Of a stretch of DNA of 64,000 nucleotides, positions 1 through 7,912 are shown in pieces (within the stretch, counting starts at the first letter, position 1; each line of letters opens with the position of its first letter). Source of the DNA: Rhizobium sp. WYJ-E13 (GTDB lineage: Bacteria; Pseudomonadota; Alphaproteobacteria; Rhizobiales; Rhizobiaceae). The notes under the pieces were generated by a model. That model was given only the letters and a program-made list of their open reading frames with translations, was not told the origin of the DNA and did not search any database. Position numbers and translations under genes: made by a program. The DNA is taken from contig NZ_CP076854.1 in the NCBI RefSeq assembly GCF_018987265.1, positions 1,488,001 to 1,552,000 on the forward strand, in the 5' to 3' direction.

Positions 1-798
1 GAGAGCGGAGTGGCGCGCGAGCATGTCCTCGTGGCCGCTATCGCAACCCCTGGCGTCGTTGAACCCACGACCGGCGCATTGTCGATGGCCCCGAACCTTG
101 TCGACCTCGACAGCATCAATATTGCCAGGACGCTCGCAGATCGGCTTGCATGTCCAGTGGTCTTGGAGAATGACGTCAACGCAGCCGCCATAGGCGAGTC
201 TTGGCAGGGCCACGCCGTCGCGGTTGATACGGTGGCATTCATTTCGCTTGGTACCGGTATCGGCCTTGGCGTGCTTCAGGACGGCAAACTGATGCGTGGC
301 GCGAGCGGCGCAGCAGGCGAGATTTCCTACCTGCCGTTCGGAGCCGATCCCTATGCCGAGGACAGCCTGGAACGCGGGGCGTTGGAATGCGCCATTGCAG
401 CGCAAGGAATCAGCGACTTCTACCAGCGTTCAGGTGGCGCAAAGGACACGTCCGTTCGAGATATCCTAAGGCTTGCCGAAGAGGAGGATCCGATTGCAGC
501 CAAGGTTATCCGGAAAGTCGGAGACATTGCGGCGCTATTGATCGTGTCCGTGAACGCCATCGTTGATCCTACCATCATCATTATTGGGGGCAGCATCGGC
601 CGCCATCCGCTGATGGTCCAGCGCATTCGCGAAGGCATCGCCAAGGCCAGCCGGCGCAGGATAACCGTCGAAGCAAGCGCCCTCGGCAGCCGCGCCACAT
701 TGATTGGAGCGCTCGCCATCGGCCTCAACCACCTGCACAACCTTCTCTTTTCTCCGCAGGCCCTTCCCGAGCAACGGCGCCTCCCCCCGCCGGTCTGA
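1..798 (+). CDS. ROK family protein (NagC-type regulator or sugar kinase), 5' truncated
   Basis: The reading frame is open from the first base, so the gene starts upstream of the window and only the C-terminal 265 or so residues are present. The visible part carries the ROK signature region: the second sugar-binding segment VVLENDVNAAAIGE and the glycine-rich phosphate segment SLGTGIGLGV, then GAAGEISYLP. The Cys-rich zinc motif (CxCGxxGC) usual in ROK glucokinases is missing at the expected place, which favours a NagC/XylR-type transcriptional repressor whose helix-turn-helix lies outside the window. A sugar ABC ATPase follows 200 bases downstream on the same strand, consistent with a sugar-responsive regulator of that transporter. 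The kinase alternative cannot be excluded without the N-terminus. Confidence 0.8.
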   Translation, partial: ESGVAREHVLVAAIATPGVVEPTTGALSMAPNLVDLDSINIARTLADRLACPVVLENDVNAAAIGESWQGHAVAVDTVAFISLGTGIGLGVLQDGKLMRGASGAAGEISYLPFGADPYAEDSLERGALECAIAAQGISDFYQRSGGAKDTSVRDILRLAEEEDPIAAKVIRKVGDIAALLIVSVNAIVDPTIIIIGGSIGRHPLMVQRIREGIAKASRRRITVEASALGSRATLIGALAIGLNHLHNLLFSPQALPEQRRLPPPV

Positions 799-899
799 GG
801 ACGATCCGCAGCCAGGAGCGGCGCGCCCGCCCATCTCATTTGAAAGCGAATCCGGACAGGCGCGCTCTGGATGGAAACATCTGCAAGCGCAAAATTCAT

Positions 900-918
900 G
901 TTCGTCATCTTGACGAAC
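900..918. promoter_or_regulatory. Inverted repeat upstream of ABC ATPase, possible operator
   Basis: Perfect 8-base arms GTTCGTCA and TGACGAAC separated by TCT, lying 85 to 105 bases before the ABC ATPase start. The dyad is operator-sized. The adjacent ROK protein is the obvious candidate ligand, but that is inference. Confidence 0.4.
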
Positions 919-1003
919 TAATTCGTTCCCCGCAAAGTGCCGGCTGAATTATGCCTCGATCAGCGACCTTCGCTTGACATAGCTTACTGGGAGAACAGTG
1001 GAC

Positions 1004-2122
1004 ATGGCCGGTTTGAGATTGAACGATGTCAGAAAAAGCTTTGGCCACCACGGTATTCTGCACGGCATCGATCTTGATGTGAACGAGGGTGAATTCGTTG
1101 TCTTGGTCGGCCCATCCGGCTGCGGGAAATCGACCCTTCTGCGATTGATCGCCGGACTTGAGAACGTCACGGGAGGACGCGTCCTGATCGGCGACAAGGA
1201 CGTTACGCAGGCCGCCCCTGGCGAACGAGAAATTGCGATGGTGTTTCAGTCCTATGCACTTTACCCGCACATGACCGTCGCGAAAAACCTGTCATTCGGC
1301 CTCGAAAACCTCAAAATGACGCGAGCCGAAATTGATGCCCGTGTCATGGAAGCGGCCAGGATGCTGGCGATTGAACCACTTCTTGAGCGGCGTCCAAAAC
1401 AGCTGTCGGGAGGACAGAGGCAACGTGTGGCGATCGGACGAGCCATCGTTCGAAACCCCAAGCTGTTCCTTTTCGACGAGCCGCTGTCCAATCTTGACGC
1501 AGCACTTCGCGTACAGACGAGAGGCGAGATCAGCCGGCTCCACAAGCGCCTGGGCGCAACGATGATTTATGTCACGCACGATCAGATCGAGGCGATGACG
1601 ATGGCGGACCGCATCGTCGTGCTCAATGCCGGCCGTGTCGAACAGATCGGCACGCCCCTGGAGCTTTTCGAGACGCCGGCGAACCGGTTCGTCGCAGGGT
1701 TTATCGGATCCCCCCAGATGAATTTTTTCGAAGGCGAACTGCTTTCCTTTGGCCCCGGGGGGATAGCCCTGCAGGTGCCTGGATTCGGTGCGCTCAACGT
1801 GCCGCTGGAGGCCCCCGATGCCCAGATCGGCCAGGCGGTCACGCTTGGCGTCCGTCCCAGTCATTTCGGATTGGCGCGGGATCAAACCCGCGACGGTCTT
1901 CGCGTTCGCTATCATGTTGACTATGCCGAAAGCATCGGAACGGAAACCTATGTCTATGGCACGGTCGAATCCTGCGAAACCTCTGCGGTTATCCATCTTC
2001 CCGATCATGTGGCGATCACAGACGGATCAATTCTCGAGCTTGTCGTCGAGCAGCATCGTGTCCACGTATTCGACAAGCTTTCGGGCGCGGCATTTACGAG
2101 ACTGAAAGCTGACGCTGTGTGA
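1004..2122 (+). CDS. Sugar ABC transporter ATP-binding protein (UgpC/MalK type)
   Basis: Nucleotide-binding subunit of a CUT1-type importer; hydrolyses ATP to drive uptake of a sugar or polyol at the inner membrane. Seen in order: Walker A GPSGCGKST near residue 37, Q-loop VFQSYALYPH, signature LSGGQRQRVAIGRA, Walker B LFLFDEPLSNLDAALR, switch histidine in VTHDQIEAM, then a C-terminal TOBE/OB region of about 130 residues typical of MalK/UgpC. The ATG at 1004 gives the usual N-terminus MAGLRLNDV; an in-frame GTG at 998 is also possible because GGGAG sits at 989-993. No permease or binding-protein gene follows, so partners probably lie upstream of the window, before the ROK gene. The next gene is on the opposite strand. 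Confidence 0.92.
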   Translation: MAGLRLNDVRKSFGHHGILHGIDLDVNEGEFVVLVGPSGCGKSTLLRLIAGLENVTGGRVLIGDKDVTQAAPGEREIAMVFQSYALYPHMTVAKNLSFGLENLKMTRAEIDARVMEAARMLAIEPLLERRPKQLSGGQRQRVAIGRAIVRNPKLFLFDEPLSNLDAALRVQTRGEISRLHKRLGATMIYVTHDQIEAMTMADRIVVLNAGRVEQIGTPLELFETPANRFVAGFIGSPQMNFFEGELLSFGPGGIALQVPGFGALNVPLEAPDAQIGQAVTLGVRPSHFGLARDQTRDGLRVRYHVDYAESIGTETYVYGTVESCETSAVIHLPDHVAITDGSILELVVEQHRVHVFDKLSGAAFTRLKADAV

Positions 2123-2222
2123 CAGTCCTCGCTCCCGGAGCAAGCCATGACGATCGCAATATCGGCGTCGTCGGAAGCTCCACGGCGCTTGACCGGGTTC
2201 CTGCCCGCATTGTGGGCCGTCC

Positions 2223-2771
2223 CTAGAAGGTCGGGGGCGTGCAGGCGCTGACGACCTCGCAGACAACGGGGCCGACACATCGGAAGCGATGCGGACGACG
2301 GCTCTCGAAATAATAGGCATCACCCGGCCCGAGGATCCGCCGTTCATTGTCGACGGTGACTTCGAGCCGCCCCGAGAGGACGATACCGCCCTCTTCGCCT
2401 TCATGGACGAGGGGCACCTTTCCCGTGTCGGTACCCGGCTGATAGCATTCCTTCAGTATTTGCAGGTGCCTGCCGAACATACTCTCGCCGACCTGCCTGT
2501 ATGAGATGCCGCCCTTGCCGATCTCCACCAGTTCCTCGGCAGCGTAAAAGGCCTTTTTGGGCCTCTCCGGCTCCAGTGCGAAGAATTCCGCAAGCCCGAT
2601 CGGAATGCCATCCAGGATGCGCTTCAACGCGCCGACCGAGGGATTCGAAGCGTTCGATTCGATGAGCGAGATCGTCGAATTTCGCACCCCTGTCTTCTTT
2701 GCCAGTTCACGCTGCGAAAGCTTGTGGGCGGTTCGGACATAGCGAAGACGATTGCCTATATCAAACGACAT
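2223..2771 (-). CDS. XRE-family regulator with C-terminal cupin domain
   Basis: A 182-residue DNA-binding regulator. Residues about 7-62 form an XRE helix-turn-helix (RLRYVRTAHKLSQRELAKKT followed by NSTISLIESN), and the C-terminal half is a cupin sensor domain with HEGEEGGIVLSGRLEVTV and GPGDAYYFES. This is the architecture of PuuR and similar regulators of amine or amino acid catabolism. The ATG at 2771 was chosen because the helix-turn-helix begins almost at once; longer in-frame extensions would run through the intergenic inverted repeat and into the aminotransferase gene. The gene is divergent from the omega-amino acid aminotransferase at 2913, which it probably controls through the inverted repeat at 2808-2829. 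Confidence 0.88.
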   Translation of the reverse strand: MSFDIGNRLRYVRTAHKLSQRELAKKTGVRNSTISLIESNASNPSVGALKRILDGIPIGLAEFFALEPERPKKAFYAAEELVEIGKGGISYRQVGESMFGRHLQILKECYQPGTDTGKVPLVHEGEEGGIVLSGRLEVTVDNERRILGPGDAYYFESRRPHRFRCVGPVVCEVVSACTPPTF

Positions 2772-2807
2772 GCATGCACCGTTTGCGTTGTTCAAAATAC
2801 CGAAAAC

Positions 2808-2829
2808 TTTACGAACACAAGTTCGTAAA
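2808..2829. promoter_or_regulatory. Perfect inverted repeat in divergent promoter region, probable XRE/cupin operator
   Basis: Arms TTTACGAAC and GTTCGTAAA (9 bases, no mismatch) are separated by ACAA. It lies 37 bases upstream of the regulator start and 84 bases upstream of the aminotransferase start, the only long dyad in this divergent interval. Size and position fit autoregulation plus control of the aminotransferase; binding is inferred. Confidence 0.6.
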
Positions 2830-2912
2830 ATCAATAGCTTATGCACCCAATGAAAAAGACTTGTTCGATCAAGGAAATTAGCGGACGTTTGCTGCAGCCA
2901 ATGGAGGACAAG

Positions 2913-4247
2913 ATGGATCAGATCAGCAAGACGAACGCTCCGGTGCTCGACAATTTCTGGATGCCGTTCACGGCAAACCGCCAGTTCAAGGCGGCACCCC
3001 GTATGCTCGCGTCCGCCGAGGGCATGTACTACACCGATCTCGACGGCAACCGCGTTCTCGATGGAACGGCGGGCCTTTGGTGCTGCAACGCCGGCCACGG
3101 CCGCAAGAAAATCTCTCAGGCCGTCGAGCGTCAGCTATCGACGATGGATTTTGCCCCGACCTTCCAGATGGGACATCCGATCGCCTTCGACTTCGCCGCC
3201 AGACTGGCGAAAATTGCACCCGGCGGCGCCGATGCGAAGCTCGACAGGATCTTCTTCACCGGTTCCGGCTCAGAATCGGTCGACACTGCGCTGAAGATCG
3301 CAATCGCCTATCAGCGGGCAATCGGCCAGGGCACACGCACCCGCATCATCGGCCGGGAGAAGGGCTATCATGGCGTCGGTTTCGGCGGGATCTCGGTTGG
3401 AGGCCTCGTCAACAATCGCCGGATGTTCCCGCAGATTCCCGCAGACCACATGCGCCACACGCTCGACGTGGAACGCAATGCCTTCACCAAAGGCCTGCCG
3501 GACCACGGCGTCGAACTTGCAGACGATCTCGAACGTCTCGTTCAGTTGCACGGGGCCGAGACGATCGCCGCCGTTATCGTCGAGCCGATGTCCGGTTCGG
3601 CGGGCGTCATCCTGCCTCCGAAAGGATACCTGGAAAAATTGCGCGCCACGGCCGACAAATACGGCATTCTCCTGATCTTCGATGAGGTCATTACCGGCTT
3701 CGGTCGGCTTGGAACACCATTTGCAACGGACTATTTCGGCGTTGCTCCGGATCTGGTCACGACGGCGAAGGGCCTGACGAACGGCACGATCCCGATGGGC
3801 GCGGTGTTTGCCAGCCGGAAGGTCCATGACGGTCTGATGGTGGGTCCGGAAAACGCGATCGAGCTCTTCCATGGGTATACCTATTCCGGCCACCCGGTCG
3901 CTTGCGCTGCGGGCATCGCCACGCTCGACGTCTACGAGGAAGAAGGGCTGCTCACGCGTGCCGCGGATCTGTCCGACCACTGGCAGGAAGCCCTGCATGC
4001 GCTGAAGGACCATCCCCATGTCACCGACATCCGCAACCTCGGCCTTGTCGGTGCAGTCGAACTCGCACCTCGATCAGGAGCGCCGGGCACGCGTGCCTAT
4101 GACGTCTTCGTCGACTGCTTCAGCAAGGGACTGCTGATCCGCGTCACCGGCGACATCATCGCCCTATCCCCGCCGCTGATCGTCGAGAAGAGCGAGATCG
4201 AAACGATTGTCTCCAAGATCGGCGATGCGCTGAAGCGCGTGGCATGA
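2913..4247 (+). CDS. Omega-amino acid:pyruvate aminotransferase (class III)
   Basis: PLP-dependent class III transaminase, likely beta-alanine (or another omega-amino acid or amine):pyruvate aminotransferase, a cytosolic catabolic enzyme. Seen: GTAGLWCCNAGHGR near the N-terminus, the PLP phosphate segment FFTGSGSESVDTALK, YHGVGFGG, the PLP-ring Asp in LLIFDEVITGFGRLG, and the Schiff-base Lys in TTAKGLTNG. At 444 residues it matches the family. The ATG at 2913 is chosen because GGAGG at 2903-2907 is well spaced; in-frame ATGs at 2841 and 2901 lack this. It is divergent from a PuuR-like regulator, which supports amine or omega-amino acid catabolism. The substrate is inferred from similarity to omega-APT enzymes. 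Confidence 0.88.
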   Translation: MDQISKTNAPVLDNFWMPFTANRQFKAAPRMLASAEGMYYTDLDGNRVLDGTAGLWCCNAGHGRKKISQAVERQLSTMDFAPTFQMGHPIAFDFAARLAKIAPGGADAKLDRIFFTGSGSESVDTALKIAIAYQRAIGQGTRTRIIGREKGYHGVGFGGISVGGLVNNRRMFPQIPADHMRHTLDVERNAFTKGLPDHGVELADDLERLVQLHGAETIAAVIVEPMSGSAGVILPPKGYLEKLRATADKYGILLIFDEVITGFGRLGTPFATDYFGVAPDLVTTAKGLTNGTIPMGAVFASRKVHDGLMVGPENAIELFHGYTYSGHPVACAAGIATLDVYEEEGLLTRAADLSDHWQEALHALKDHPHVTDIRNLGLVGAVELAPRSGAPGTRAYDVFVDCFSKGLLIRVTGDIIALSPPLIVEKSEIETIVSKIGDALKRVA

Positions 4248-4255
4248 ATTCGCCT

Positions 4256-4290
4256 CGGGCTTCCAGAGGAGCCCGGACGCCCGTTTTGTG
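4256..4290 (+). terminator. Probable intrinsic terminator after the aminotransferase
   Basis: Stem from CGGGCTTCC paired with GGAGCCCG (one bulged T) around an AGA loop, followed a few bases later by a TTTT run, starting 9 bases after the stop codon of the aminotransferase. Confidence 0.5.
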
Positions 4291-4366
4291 AGGCGGTTGA
4301 CATTGCTGCCCTTCCCCGAGAATTGTGATACTCTAAAAAATAAGATCGTCCTTGGGGAGGCAGTTG

Positions 4367-4576
4367 ATGGTCGTGCGACGGGACATGACGAACGATGAAT
4401 GGAAGTGGCTGGTGCGGCTCTGCCAGCACGAAGCAGAAAGTGTTCCCCGAACAATCGAGGCGAGGTTGGTCGAGCTCGGACTATCCGGGCCGAATGGCCT
4501 TTCGAACGAAGCGAGAGAGCTGGTTCAACGTGAATTGTTGAGTGAGCGGCGAAATCGGCTGCAGGGCCTTCATTGA
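4367..4576 (+). CDS. Small hypothetical protein
   Basis: A 69-residue soluble, charged protein (MVVRRDMTNDEWKWLVRLC at the start) that I do not recognise. The ATG at 4367 is preceded by a strong Shine-Dalgarno GGGGAGG at 4354-4360. Helical, Arg- and Glu-rich, with no signal peptide or membrane segment and no recognisable motif. It stands alone between an aminotransferase terminator and the two-component system. The ribosome binding site is the main reason to believe it is expressed. Confidence 0.5.
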   Translation: MVVRRDMTNDEWKWLVRLCQHEAESVPRTIEARLVELGLSGPNGLSNEARELVQRELLSERRNRLQGLH

Positions 4577-5039
4577 GTATCGATCGGACTCCGCCGAGCA
4601 TGAGCGTTTCCTTAGGCTCGGCTTCAATGTGGGCAGGATCGTGGACTCCCACCTCGATGGCGGCCGCGCGGCAGGCTATTGTCGATTGCGGCATAGAGAG
4701 CCTTGCTTTCGCCGACGATGTGAGTACAGGCCTTCTTCAGTCGGTCCCCACCCTTACGCGCTTCTCGACCTTCATTGATCAGGTTCGATGACGTTTGTGA
4801 TTGCGCTCTGGCCGGTTGGATGACCGGACCAGGCTCTTCCGGAGCTGCCAGCCTTTCCTAGCCACGCTGCCTCAAGCTGCCGGATCCTCACCAAGGCTGG
4901 GCGCAGGTTGGCGGAAGATGCCCGTCATTGTTCAGCCTATTGTGATCCATGCGATCGTTTCCATCGCGGCTTGCCACAACAATGCTTCAAATCGCAATTC
5001 ACATCAGCCGGATCTGCCTGCGTCAGGAATGGAGCGAAA
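4577..5039. other. Non-coding interval upstream of the two-component system
   Basis: About 460 bases without a convincing gene. A 72-codon frame (4573-4791, TTG start overlapping the previous stop) has no ribosome binding site or recognisable sequence. The promoter of the response regulator at 5040 should lie in the last 200 bases; I cannot point to it. Confidence 0.4.
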
Positions 5040-5696
5040 GTGCGCATTCTGCTTGTTGAAGACGACAGCATTCTCGGCTCATCCCTGAAGAAGGCACTGG
5101 AGAAGCACGCCTATGGCGTCGACTGGATGCGCGAGGGCCAGTCAGGCCTCGAAGCGGCGGAGCATTCGGATTTTGCAGCCGTTATACTCGACATAAACCT
5201 GCCGCTGCTTGGCGGCATAGAGGTCCTGAAAGGCATGCGACGGAAGGGCAACACCGTTCCCGTCCTACTGCTGACGGCGCTCGACGCGATCAGGAGCAAG
5301 GTCGAAGGTCTCGACGAGGGCGCGGACGATTATCTGGTCAAACCTTTCGACCTCGATGAATTGCTTGCCCGCCTGCGCGCGCTCATCCGACGCCGCGACG
5401 GCCGGACAGAAAGCCTGCTGCGATGCGGCGATGTCGAGGTGGATCCATCGGCAATGGTGGCGCGCAAAGGCAATATACAGGTGCATACGACGGCAAAGGA
5501 ATTCCATCTGCTCAAGCTGCTGATGGAGCGCAGCGGTCGCTACGTGACAAAGAACGACATAGAATACGCACTTTACGATGCCTATAGCAGCGTCGAAAGC
5601 AATGCCATCGAAGTGACGATCTACAATCTGCGCAAGAAGCTCGGCACCGAATTCATCAAATCGATCCGCGGCATCGGCTACATGATCGACCGATGA
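5040..5696 (+). CDS. OmpR/TctD-type two-component response regulator
   Basis: A 218-residue DNA-binding response regulator. The receiver domain begins RILLVEDDSILG (acidic pocket), has the phospho-acceptor Asp in VILDINLP (about residue 51), and the conserved Thr and Lys in LLLTALDA and DDYLVKPFDLDELLARLRAL. The C-terminal winged helix (about 125-218) ends IKSIRGIGYMIDR. The GTG at 5040 gives the standard start with the first beta-strand; a longer frame to 4908 adds a non-homologous leader. Its stop overlaps the kinase start by 4 bases (ATGA). It resembles TctD/QseB regulators. The biosynthetic cluster beginning at 7204 on the same strand is a plausible target. Confidence 0.93.
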   Translation: MRILLVEDDSILGSSLKKALEKHAYGVDWMREGQSGLEAAEHSDFAAVILDINLPLLGGIEVLKGMRRKGNTVPVLLLTALDAIRSKVEGLDEGADDYLVKPFDLDELLARLRALIRRRDGRTESLLRCGDVEVDPSAMVARKGNIQVHTTAKEFHLLKLLMERSGRYVTKNDIEYALYDAYSSVESNAIEVTIYNLRKKLGTEFIKSIRGIGYMIDR

Positions 5697-7069
5697 GCCC
5701 ATCAACCCTCACGCGCAAGCTCTTCCTAAGGATCGCCCCTGTCGTCGTGGTGACGATCATGGTCATCGCCGCTTTCGCCTTCAACAGCGCCACACGCGAG
5801 ATCGACAACATCTACGACGCGCAACTCATCAACGATGCGAACGTGTTGTGGGGACTGTTGCATAACCGGCTGCGGCATTCGCCGGAGCACACGCCGCAAC
5901 AGGTCGACGACATCGACTTCAGCATGGACAATCAACTCGCCTTCAACGAGGACGCAGACGACTACGCCGATGCGCATATGTTCCGTGCCTGGGTGAACGG
6001 CAAAATCATGTTCTATAGCAGCACGGCCTTTCTCTCCGATGTGCCGTATCAGAAGGCGGGCTTCACAGACCTTGCCTATCGCGGCGAGGACTGGCGCGTC
6101 TATTCGCTGCCGATCCCGGCTTCCGGCATTGTCATGGAAGTCGGCGAAAAGATTTCCCTGCGCCAGACGCTGGTCTCCAACATCCTTCTGAACCTGTTCT
6201 TTCCGCTGCTCGTGCTGGTCCCCGTGATCGGCCTTTTGATCTGGCTCGGAATTCATAACGGTCTGCGGACCATCCACGGACTTGTGCGCCAGATCCGCAC
6301 CCGTTCGCCGGACGATCTTTCTGCCATTGCTGTTGGGGATCTACCGAAGGACCTCCTGCCTCTCGGCCGGTCGATCAACCAGCTTCTCGAAAAGCTCGGC
6401 CGATCCCTGACCCTGGAGCGGCGCTTTTCCGATCTGGCCGCCCATCAGCTGCGCACGCCGCAGGCAAGCGTCAAGCTGCTGCTGCAGATGCTGGCGAGCA
6501 CCGATGACCAGCAGGAGCAGAAGGCGATCATCTCGGATCTGGTGACCAGCAACAACAGAGCCACTCATCTCATCGAGCAATTGCTGCGCCTTGCCAGGGT
6601 CAGCCACCATCCGCTCAACCCGATGCCGGTTCCGCTCTATCACATGATCGCGACGACCCTGGCGGACTTCGGCAATATCATCAATAGCCGCAACCTCGAC
6701 GTCTCGCTGGAAGGCCCCGAATCGGCGGAGATCAGGACGGATGAATCGCTGCTGCAGATGATGATCAGCAACCTTTTGGACAACGCCATCAAATATACGC
6801 CGGTCGGCGGCAGGATCGAGGTCATCCTCGCCTCCGAGGGCGAGTTCTGGCTGATATCGATCAGCGATAGCGGACCGGGCATACCGCCTGAGGAGCGGGA
6901 GGCCGTTTTCAACCGCTTCTATCGCCTCGACACGCTGAATGCCGAAGGGGCAGGCCTCGGGCTTGCAATCGTTGCCGATACGGCGGACCGGCTTGCCGCT
7001 TCCGTACAGCTTTCCACACCGTCCCGAGGTAGCGGCCTGCGGGTCGAGCTGCGACTACCCAAGAACTGA
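5693..7069 (+). CDS. TctE/QseC-like sensor histidine kinase
   Basis: A 458-residue inner-membrane sensor kinase, partner of the upstream regulator. Seen: a first membrane segment at about residues 9-30, a periplasmic 2CSK_N-like sensor region (31-160), a second membrane segment (about 165-190), a HAMP-like linker, the HisKA box LAAHQLRTPQAS with His about 251, N-box NLLDNAIKYTP, G1 box DSGPGIPP and G2 box GAGLGLAIV. The HQLRTP variant of HELRTP is common in TctE-like kinases. It is translationally coupled to the regulator. The ligand is unknown. Confidence 0.93.
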   Translation: MSPSTLTRKLFLRIAPVVVVTIMVIAAFAFNSATREIDNIYDAQLINDANVLWGLLHNRLRHSPEHTPQQVDDIDFSMDNQLAFNEDADDYADAHMFRAWVNGKIMFYSSTAFLSDVPYQKAGFTDLAYRGEDWRVYSLPIPASGIVMEVGEKISLRQTLVSNILLNLFFPLLVLVPVIGLLIWLGIHNGLRTIHGLVRQIRTRSPDDLSAIAVGDLPKDLLPLGRSINQLLEKLGRSLTLERRFSDLAAHQLRTPQASVKLLLQMLASTDDQQEQKAIISDLVTSNNRATHLIEQLLRLARVSHHPLNPMPVPLYHMIATTLADFGNIINSRNLDVSLEGPESAEIRTDESLLQMMISNLLDNAIKYTPVGGRIEVILASEGEFWLISISDSGPGIPPEEREAVFNRFYRLDTLNAEGAGLGLAIVADTADRLAASVQLSTPSRGSGLRVELRLPKN

Positions 7070-7147
7070 CGTGGCACGGACAGCCGCGATCCCAGCCAGC
7101 GGCAACGGCTCCGTCATTTTTCATTTTCGCATCATTTTCCTCTCAGG

Positions 7148-7188
7148 TCTGCCTCATCGGCCGTCGGTAAACACGACCGCAAGGCAGA
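7148..7188 (+). promoter_or_regulatory. Stem-loop in the 5' leader of the HAD-aminotransferase operon
   Basis: Arms TCTGCCT (7148-7154) and AGGCAGA (7182-7188) enclose a second short pair GTCG/CGAC. The structure ends just before the GAAGGA ribosome binding site of the first gene of the cluster at 7204. It could influence translation or be incidental. Confidence 0.3.
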
Positions 7189-7203
7189 TCGAAGGACTAT
7201 TTG

Positions 7204-7887
7204 ATGCAGGTATTTTCTGATTTTGACGGCACGATTTCCATTCAGGACGTGACGGATGTCGTGCTGTCCTGTTTTGCCGAGCCCGAATGGGAAGACATCG
7301 AGCGGCATTGGAAAGACGGTCTGATCGGATCGGCAGAGTGCATGCGCCGCCAGGTCGCCCTCATCCGGGCAAGCCGCCGCGAACTCGATGCGATCCTCGA
7401 CACCGTGGCCATCGATCCCGGCTTCCCTGCATTCCGCAACTACTGCCGCCTCAACGACATGGCCCTGACGATCGTCAGCGACGGCGTCGATTATTTCATC
7501 CGCCATGTGCTCAGGCGCAACGGCATCACCGATCTGCCCGTCGTCGCCAATCTGCTTCACAGTAGCGTCGTCGGCGGCCTTGAGACTTACACCCTCGCCC
7601 CCGCCCCGAACGCGGCCGGCTGTTCATCCGGCTCGGGCGTGTGCAAATGCCGGGTCGTCGCCGGCATGGAGCCGCAGGTCTACATTGGCGACGGACGGAG
7701 CGATTTCTGCGTCGCTGGCAGAGCTGACCTTGTCTTCGCCAAGGACAGGCTCGCCGACTACTGCGGCGACAAGAACATCCCCTTCATCGGCTTCGATGAT
7801 TTCACCGACCTGCTTTCCAAGATGAAAGCCGTCATTCCAGGAATCGCGCGTCAGCACCGCGCGGTGCTGCAATCCAAAATCGCCTGA
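7204..7887 (+). CDS. MtnX-like HAD-IB family phosphatase
   Basis: A 227-residue cytosolic phosphatase of the phosphoserine phosphatase/MtnX branch of the HAD superfamily. Motif I FSDFDGTIS carries the nucleophile and acid/base Asp at the extreme N-terminus, motif II is the Ser of TIVSDG, and motif IV is YIGDGRSD. A CxxG-type Cys cluster (CSSGSGVCKC) sits in the cap/insertion as in many MtnX-like proteins. GAAGGA precedes the start; ATG 7204 is preferred to the adjacent in-frame TTG. First gene of a dense operon with an aminotransferase 25 bases downstream, so it probably dephosphorylates a pathway intermediate. Its substrate cannot be read from sequence. Confidence 0.85.
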   Translation: MQVFSDFDGTISIQDVTDVVLSCFAEPEWEDIERHWKDGLIGSAECMRRQVALIRASRRELDAILDTVAIDPGFPAFRNYCRLNDMALTIVSDGVDYFIRHVLRRNGITDLPVVANLLHSSVVGGLETYTLAPAPNAAGCSSGSGVCKCRVVAGMEPQVYIGDGRSDFCVAGRADLVFAKDRLADYCGDKNIPFIGFDDFTDLLSKMKAVIPGIARQHRAVLQSKIA

Positions 7888-7912
7888 ACCAGAAGAGCAA
7901 GAGGCCCACCTT

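Noticed and set aside
4573..4791. 72-codon frame with a TTG start overlapping the small gene at 4367
   Set aside because: No ribosome binding site, repetitive Ser/Ala-rich sequence, no recognisable family.
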